Below are positions 59,468 through 64,000 of a stretch of 64,000 nucleotides of DNA, piece after piece. The stretch comes from Dryocosmus kuriphilus. Its lineage: Eukaryota; Arthropoda; Insecta; Hymenoptera; Cynipidae. Location of the stretch: contig CM076189.1 in assembly GCA_038277395.1 (NCBI GenBank), positions 215,180,011-215,244,010 of the forward strand, read 5' to 3'. The number at the start of each line of letters is the position of its first letter. The first letter of the stretch is position 1. The notes under the pieces were generated by a model. The model was not told where the DNA came from and searched no databases. It worked only from the letters and a program-made list of their open reading frames with translations. Both the position numbers and the translations under genes were made by a program.

Positions 59468-59800
59468 CAATTGAGCACAAATCTAGCACAATTCAGCACA
59501 ACTTTTTTTTTCAAAAAACCAAATTCGGTGCTGGGCCAAAAAACTGTTTTTGGAAATTTTGGCTTAAATTTTGATATTTTCGAAAAATATTTTGCGGCAC
59601 AATTGAGCACATATCTAGCACAATTCAGCACAACTTTTGTTATTTTGAAAAAACAAAATGTCGGTGCTGGGCCAAAAAAACGTTTTTTGAAATTTTGGCT
59701 CAAATTTTGATATTTTCGAAAAATCTTTTGCGGCACAATTGAGCACAAATCTAGCACAATTAAGCACAATTTTCATTTTTTTGAAAATTCAAGTTGTCGG
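59468..59800. repeat. ~134-bp tandem repeat, 2.5 copies
   Basis: Units start with CAATTGAGCAC at 59468, 59600 and 59736 and include TCGGTGCTGGGCCAAAAAA and TTTTGATATTTTCGAAAAAT. Open frames on both strands here are by-products of the repeat. Confidence 0.8.
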
Positions 59801-59839
59801 TGCCAGCTTCCTGGACATCCAATATTGTGATGGAAAACT

Positions 59840-60790
59840 TAGAATCTGATTGTTTACTCTTTTTACCTTTTTTAATTCCGTTTTTTATTACAGATATGTA
59901 GATGATATTATTACTGCTGTTCCTCATAATAAATTAGACTTCATTCTAAATAGGTTCAATTCTTACAACCCTAGTATTTATTTCACAGTGGAAGTAGAAA
60001 AAAATGTACAAAGCAGCTCTTTAGACACATTAATAATTATTCGAAAAGAGAATGAACTTCAAATTGATTGCTTCCAAAAATTAACTTGGCTTGAATTTAT
60101 TATTTGAATTTCAGCTCTTCACATCCTAACAATCACTAAATTGTAGTTATGACTTGTTCATTCTTTAGAATGTTCATGATCTCAGGTATTGAATTTAGAA
60201 GCAAAAATATTAATTTAATTAAAAAAACACTAATGAATAATGGTTATCCCAATTCACTTATTGATTTTTGTTTAAAAAAAAGAAACTTATCGTTTTTTAC
60301 AATTCCGAGTCTCATTTAAACAAAATTACAAATAATAAATCTAGTAACTTCATTGATTTCACTGTTTGTCCTTATATTAAAAATCTTCCTGAAAAAATCC
60401 AACATATTTTAAAAAGTTTCAATATTAAAACTGTTTAGAAACCAGTCAACAAATTGTCCAGATACTTCAATAACCTTAAAAGACCACCTTCCTAAAAATA
60501 AACTTTCCGGGGTTGTTTATAAATGTAAATGTAAAGATTGTGATTCTACGTATATTGGTGAAACAGGCAGATCAATTGAAGCTCGTACACGGGAACATGT
60601 GAATTCTATCAGAAATCCAAGTACTTCAAACCTTACTGCTCTTTCTTAACATTACTTAGAATTTGGACATAAATTTGATTTCGAAAATTACAAAATTCTT
60701 GCAATTGAAAATAATACAACCCGCAGAAAAATAGTAGAAAATTTCTTCATCAATAAAATAGATGATAATGTTAATATATGTCTGTACACC
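59840..60790 (+). pseudogene. Penelope-like element, RT end to GIY-YIG
   Basis: The fragment begins just before the catalytic FYYRYVDDIITAVPHNKLD (YVDD at 59895-59906) and continues, with stops and shifts, through SKNINLIKKTLMNNGYPN to the linker GVVYKCKCKDCDSTYIGETG (YIG from 60551) and ARTREHVNSIRNPS of the GIY-YIG nuclease. The PLE is 5'-truncated. It is better preserved across the nuclease than the copies at 27-29 kb and 38 kb. Confidence 0.85.
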
Positions 60791-61074
60791 ATATTTTACA
60801 ACTTTGGAATGTATTTATGTTACACGTATGATTTTGCTCTAAGCAAATTCAGGTATGCTACGTTTTCTTAACCTATAATTTTTATCTGATTTGGTTGATA
60901 TTATTCAAAATTAATTTTAATCGTTTAATTTTTATGTATTTTTAATTTAATTTAATTTTATATTACGGCATAAATAAATAATGAAAAAAATCGTTTAAGT
61001 AGCTAAATGTTGTATCAGCTTTCCATATAATTTTTTAACGCTATTTTAGTTTGTTTTGTGTTTAAAAAACTGAC

Positions 61075-61077
<3 letters not shown>

Positions 61078-61105
<28 letters not shown>

Positions 61106-61106
61106 C
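61078..61106. repeat. (TA)n microsatellite
   Basis: About 14 TA units. Confidence 0.9.
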
Positions 61107-61629
61107 TAAAATATGTATATTAAACGCGAGTAGATGCTTGTACCACGAATTGACGGTTGAAAATTTTCTCAGAATTAACCGGTTAGCTCAAGCGTGCTGA
61201 CGATTGCTGTGCACCTTTAATTACAATAGAAGAAAATATGCACTCTTGATGAATCGAAGATGAATAATTTTGTAACTAATTAATAAAAATCTACTTTTAT
61301 AAATTATTTAAACTATTTAAAAATTATAATTTATAAATTTTTTTATGGAATTAATAAATTTTTATTATTTAAAATTAAGTATCACGTGATATTTGAGGGG
61401 GCGTATGGGGGGCTCAAAGAAAAAATTATGTTCAATCACGTGACGAGGTAGGGAGTTCAAAAATTCTGAAAAATCAATCACGAGTTTTTACTGAACGGCC
61501 CGTAAGACTCTTTAGTGTCTTCTTTTATAAAAGTTTGCTTCCATTTTTGCCGATTTCTTTTTCAGAGCTTTTTTTGTAGGGTTAGAAAAGCTTTTTTAGA
61601 AAATCGATTAATTTTTTTGATTATTGTAG

Positions 61630-61809
61630 AAGACAGTTTATTCAACTTGTGGTGACGGAACTGACAAACGCGGTAGGTACGAAGTGCGGGTGACATGGCT
61701 CGTTGAACACGAGAGTTTGAAAATAACTCATGTGGACGAGAATCGTCACGTCGGACTTGTAACACAGCGGAACGGAAATGCAGATAAAGTTGACTGCCAG
61801 GCTTCATAG
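61630..61809 (+). CDS. Candidate 3'-terminal coding exon
   Basis: TTTTTTTGATTATTGTAG ends at 61629 as a plausible 3' splice site, followed by 59 codons and TAG at 61807-61809. The frame reads KTVYSTCGDGTDKRGRYEVR, VTWLVEHESLKITHVDENRH and VGLVTQRNGNADKVDCQAS, with two cysteines and balanced composition in a local rise of G+C. The opposite strand is also open, which weakens the case. No family recognised; no upstream exon located. Confidence 0.3.
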   Translation, partial: KTVYSTCGDGTDKRGRYEVRVTWLVEHESLKITHVDENRHVGLVTQRNGNADKVDCQAS

Positions 61810-62282
61810 AAGTCTTTTAAGTGGACAAAAAGCCCTTGTCTCTGCAAATAGAAAAGAAAAAAGATTTTATTTTTGAATATGGTCTTTGTTTCCAAGCTAA
61901 ACGGTATTATAATACTCACGTATAATAACATTTAACGTATAAAAGACAAGAAATTTGAATAGCCTTTGTTTTGAACATTCTTCAATTAATTCAAAACTCT
62001 TCGCACCAATTCTTTTCAATTTAAATACTTTAAAATTGCTAGTTCAGAAATGAAACAAGGCAAATCAGGGTCCAATTAAAAAAATTACTTGAATATCTCC
62101 TCGGATTGAAGTTATAAATCAAGCTCTTCTTTCTTCGATCGTTCTTATAGATGTCCCAAAAAATCAATTTTCCTAAGGTGGAAAAAATCCCTAAACTTTT
62201 TTTTTCGTTCTTACGATCTCGGTATTACTACAAAATAAATCAAAAAGTTTTTTTTTTTGTCACTTTGTGTAAACAATCTTTA
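61810..62282. other. AT-rich intergenic DNA
   Basis: No feature seen. Confidence 0.5.
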
Positions 62283-62345
62283 TTAATCTCGTCTAACAAC
62301 GTCGTTTCGACCCTTAACTGTGGGTCTTCTTCAGGTCCAACTATA
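62283..62345 (-). ncRNA. PLE-type terminal sequence, hammerhead-like core
   Basis: On the minus strand CTGAAGA (62334-62328) is followed by a helix GACCC/GGGTC and GAAA (62308-62305), the same layout as 26665-26694, including one extra purine after the core. The outer helix and a cleavage triplet are not convincing, so it is probably an inactive PLE end. Confidence 0.45.
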
Positions 62346-63118
62346 AACTAGATTTAAAAATAATTAAAATTATGTAAGTAAAATTAGTCAAATATCAATG
62401 ATCAAATAAAATTAATATTAATACAATAAAAAAAAGAAGAAAAAAGTTTATTACGAAGTCATATTTACCTCTAAATTTATGCAGTACATATTCTTTTTAA
62501 AAAAATGTAATGTTATTGAAACCCGCAAAAACTAGTGAGAGGCCAACCTTACAAAGGATTGCATTTTTAAAATAAATAATTTAGTAAAAACATTTATAAA
62601 AAATAAGCGTGTATGGCGGACAAAAACATGAATACAGAATTTTAGGTTAGGTGAATTGGCAACCACCTGGTCGTCTGGTGGCGCGTCTGCAAAAGGTAAC
62701 CAAAGTTTTTGGCGCGCATTATCATCTGCAGTTGAATCAGAGAACTGGACACCAACTGGTTACTAACATCTGGTTACCTTTTTGTAGACGAAAGGTGGTT
62801 GCCAAGCCAATTCACCTAACCTAAAATTCTGTACTCAATGTTTTTGTCCGTCATACACGCTTTTTTTTATAAATTTTTTTGCAAAATTATTTATTTAAAA
62901 ACTGTAATCCTTTGTAAGATTGGCCCCTTACCAAGTTTTGAGGGTTCCAATAACATTACGTTTAAAAAAAAGTGTACTTCATAAATTTAGAGGTAAATAT
63001 GACTTCGTAACCTTTCTTCTTCTTTTTTTTTTTGATTCTATTACTATTAATTTTATTTGACAATTGATATTTGACTAATTTTACTTATGTATATAATTTT
63101 AATTATTTTTAAAATTAC
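62345..63118. mobile_element. Large imperfect palindrome, about 770 bp
   Basis: Arms of about 330 bp are complementary about a centre near 62732: for example AATTAGTC-rich outer ends, TTACGAAGTCATATTTACCT, GCGTGTATGGCGGACAAAAA, TTAGGTTAGGTGAATTGGCA and GTCTGCAAAAGGTAACCA each recur inverted in mirrored order. No coding frame. It directly abuts the PLE-type terminal sequence. Confidence 0.8.
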
Positions 63119-64000
63119 TTTATTCGCGGTGGGACAAGAACTACAGAGGCGCTGCAATCGCAACCACCTGATTGGTGTCATTGCGTCACGTGGTCTGAAA
63201 GCAGGCTCTTTTGTAAAGTTTACAAGTAGATTCGTAATTTATAACGTTTAATATTGATCAAAAGTGATGTCCTGCTTAAAATCGGTGTGAAATACATTGT
63301 TTGAATGTTGAATTACAATAGCGGTCAGTACTCAGATCGCAGTATGCACTGGTAGAGTAGCATTAAGAATGTTGTGAAGATGCTTATAGGTTAGGTTCTT
63401 GTGTCACATTTGAAAAACAAAAATGATTGTTTTATCATTAATTATTATGAATCTTAATCTTGTAAATTGTTGGTATAAAACGACGAGTGAAATGATTTTT
63501 TTTTTATTGTTGTAATAAATTTGAAAAGATAGGGAAGCAGTTTTCAAAGCATATATGTGACGTGTGGAGCTTGTTGATTGTAAAATGAAAAAAAATGTAT
63601 TTTCATATGATTTTACAAGCAATTTACAATTTTTTTTAAACAACTTATAACATTATTAATAATAATTGTGAACAAGACATTAATAATTATCTAATTGTCA
63701 TTTTTTTAACGTTTGAAACAACAAACGAATCTATAAGCATCGTGCACAATTTATTTTATTGCTACTCTGCGTATGAATATTACAACAATCAATACTTACC
63801 GCTATTATAAAACAACACTCAAGCAATATATTTTACTCGGTGTTTACGCTGGTCACCACTTTTTATAAAAATTAAACGTAAAATTAGAGTAATCAGACTG
63901 TATTTTAGATGATAAATAAACATGACGAGCCTGCATATAGAGCTCTTCGTTAAGTGGCCACCATATTTCTCATTTCTCGTGACTAAGAGATAAATAAAAA
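63119..64000. other. AT-rich right flank, no gene seen
   Basis: No recognisable coding or repeat feature to the window end. Confidence 0.5.

Larger units (their letters stand above)
58515..61507. mobile_element. Possible inverted-repeat element enclosing a PLE fragment
   Basis: CTTAAGGATACGTCCATAAA at 58516 and the complement of 61490-61507, CTTACGGGCCGTTCAGTAAA, are imperfect inverted repeats, and both ends are followed inwards by ATCACGTGA-containing segments and G-rich GGGGGC/AGGGGG blocks. If real, the element spans 3 kb. No transposase and no certain target duplication. Confidence 0.4.

Noticed and set aside
61150..61225. tRNA-like GGTTAGCTCAAGCG segment
   Set aside because: Only an A-box-like string; no B box or cloverleaf follows.

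Overview
The window is about two thirds A+T, has no operons, has intron-like polypyrimidine/AG junctions, and is packed with nested transposable elements. It reads as a repeat-rich intergenic stretch of an arthropod genome, most likely an insect; order and species cannot be fixed from the sequence alone. No complete host gene was found. The only host-like coding pieces are two candidate 3'-terminal exons (22830-23053 and 61630-61809), one ATG-initiated ORF (31160-31576) and one ATG-less ORF (14097-14540). None of them matches a family I recognise.

Layout. 185-8277 is a near full-length Ty3/gypsy (errantivirus-type) LTR retrotransposon with a 4-bp target duplication, a tRNA-Lys-type primer site, gag, an apparent -1 frameshift site, a multiply broken pol and an unidentified third ORF. 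Its LTRs carry three to four copies of a conserved ~55-nt stem-loop motif whose outer helices covary. 8337-9430 is a Foldback-like element. 9.4-15.7 kb is mostly featureless. 15.7-18.35 kb is a tandem-repeat composite interrupted by a 5'-truncated RTE-type LINE. 20.6-21.4 kb holds a DIRS-type reverse transcriptase relic.

26.6-29.8 kb is a Penelope-like element (PLE) with a hammerhead-ribozyme-like motif; another inverted-repeat transposon has inserted into its GIY-YIG region. 31.7-32.6 kb is a TTAA-associated inverted-repeat element. 34.75-36.16 and 44.5-46.7 kb are two members of one Foldback-like family; the second contains a younger 256-bp MITE. 36.4-42.9 kb combines an antisense PLE with a mosaic of near-identical short duplications and a ~155-bp repeat family. 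43.17-44.02 kb is a doubly deleted mariner.

From 46.7 to 63.1 kb the window is mostly nested inverted-repeat elements. They include a 3.7-kb hAT-type composite with an exact 8-bp target duplication (54135-57855) carrying a tRNA-derived SINE with an exact 15-bp target duplication, a PLE 3' portion with a GIY-YIG motif (59.85-60.79 kb), and a ~770-bp palindrome (62.35-63.12 kb).

The elements do not work together as a pathway; their nesting gives a relative order of insertions. The most unusual observation is the repeated, covarying stem-loop motif inside the retrotransposon R region. Next are the hammerhead-like core at the PLE end and the patchwork of 93-181-bp near-identical duplications at 30.6-42.1 kb.
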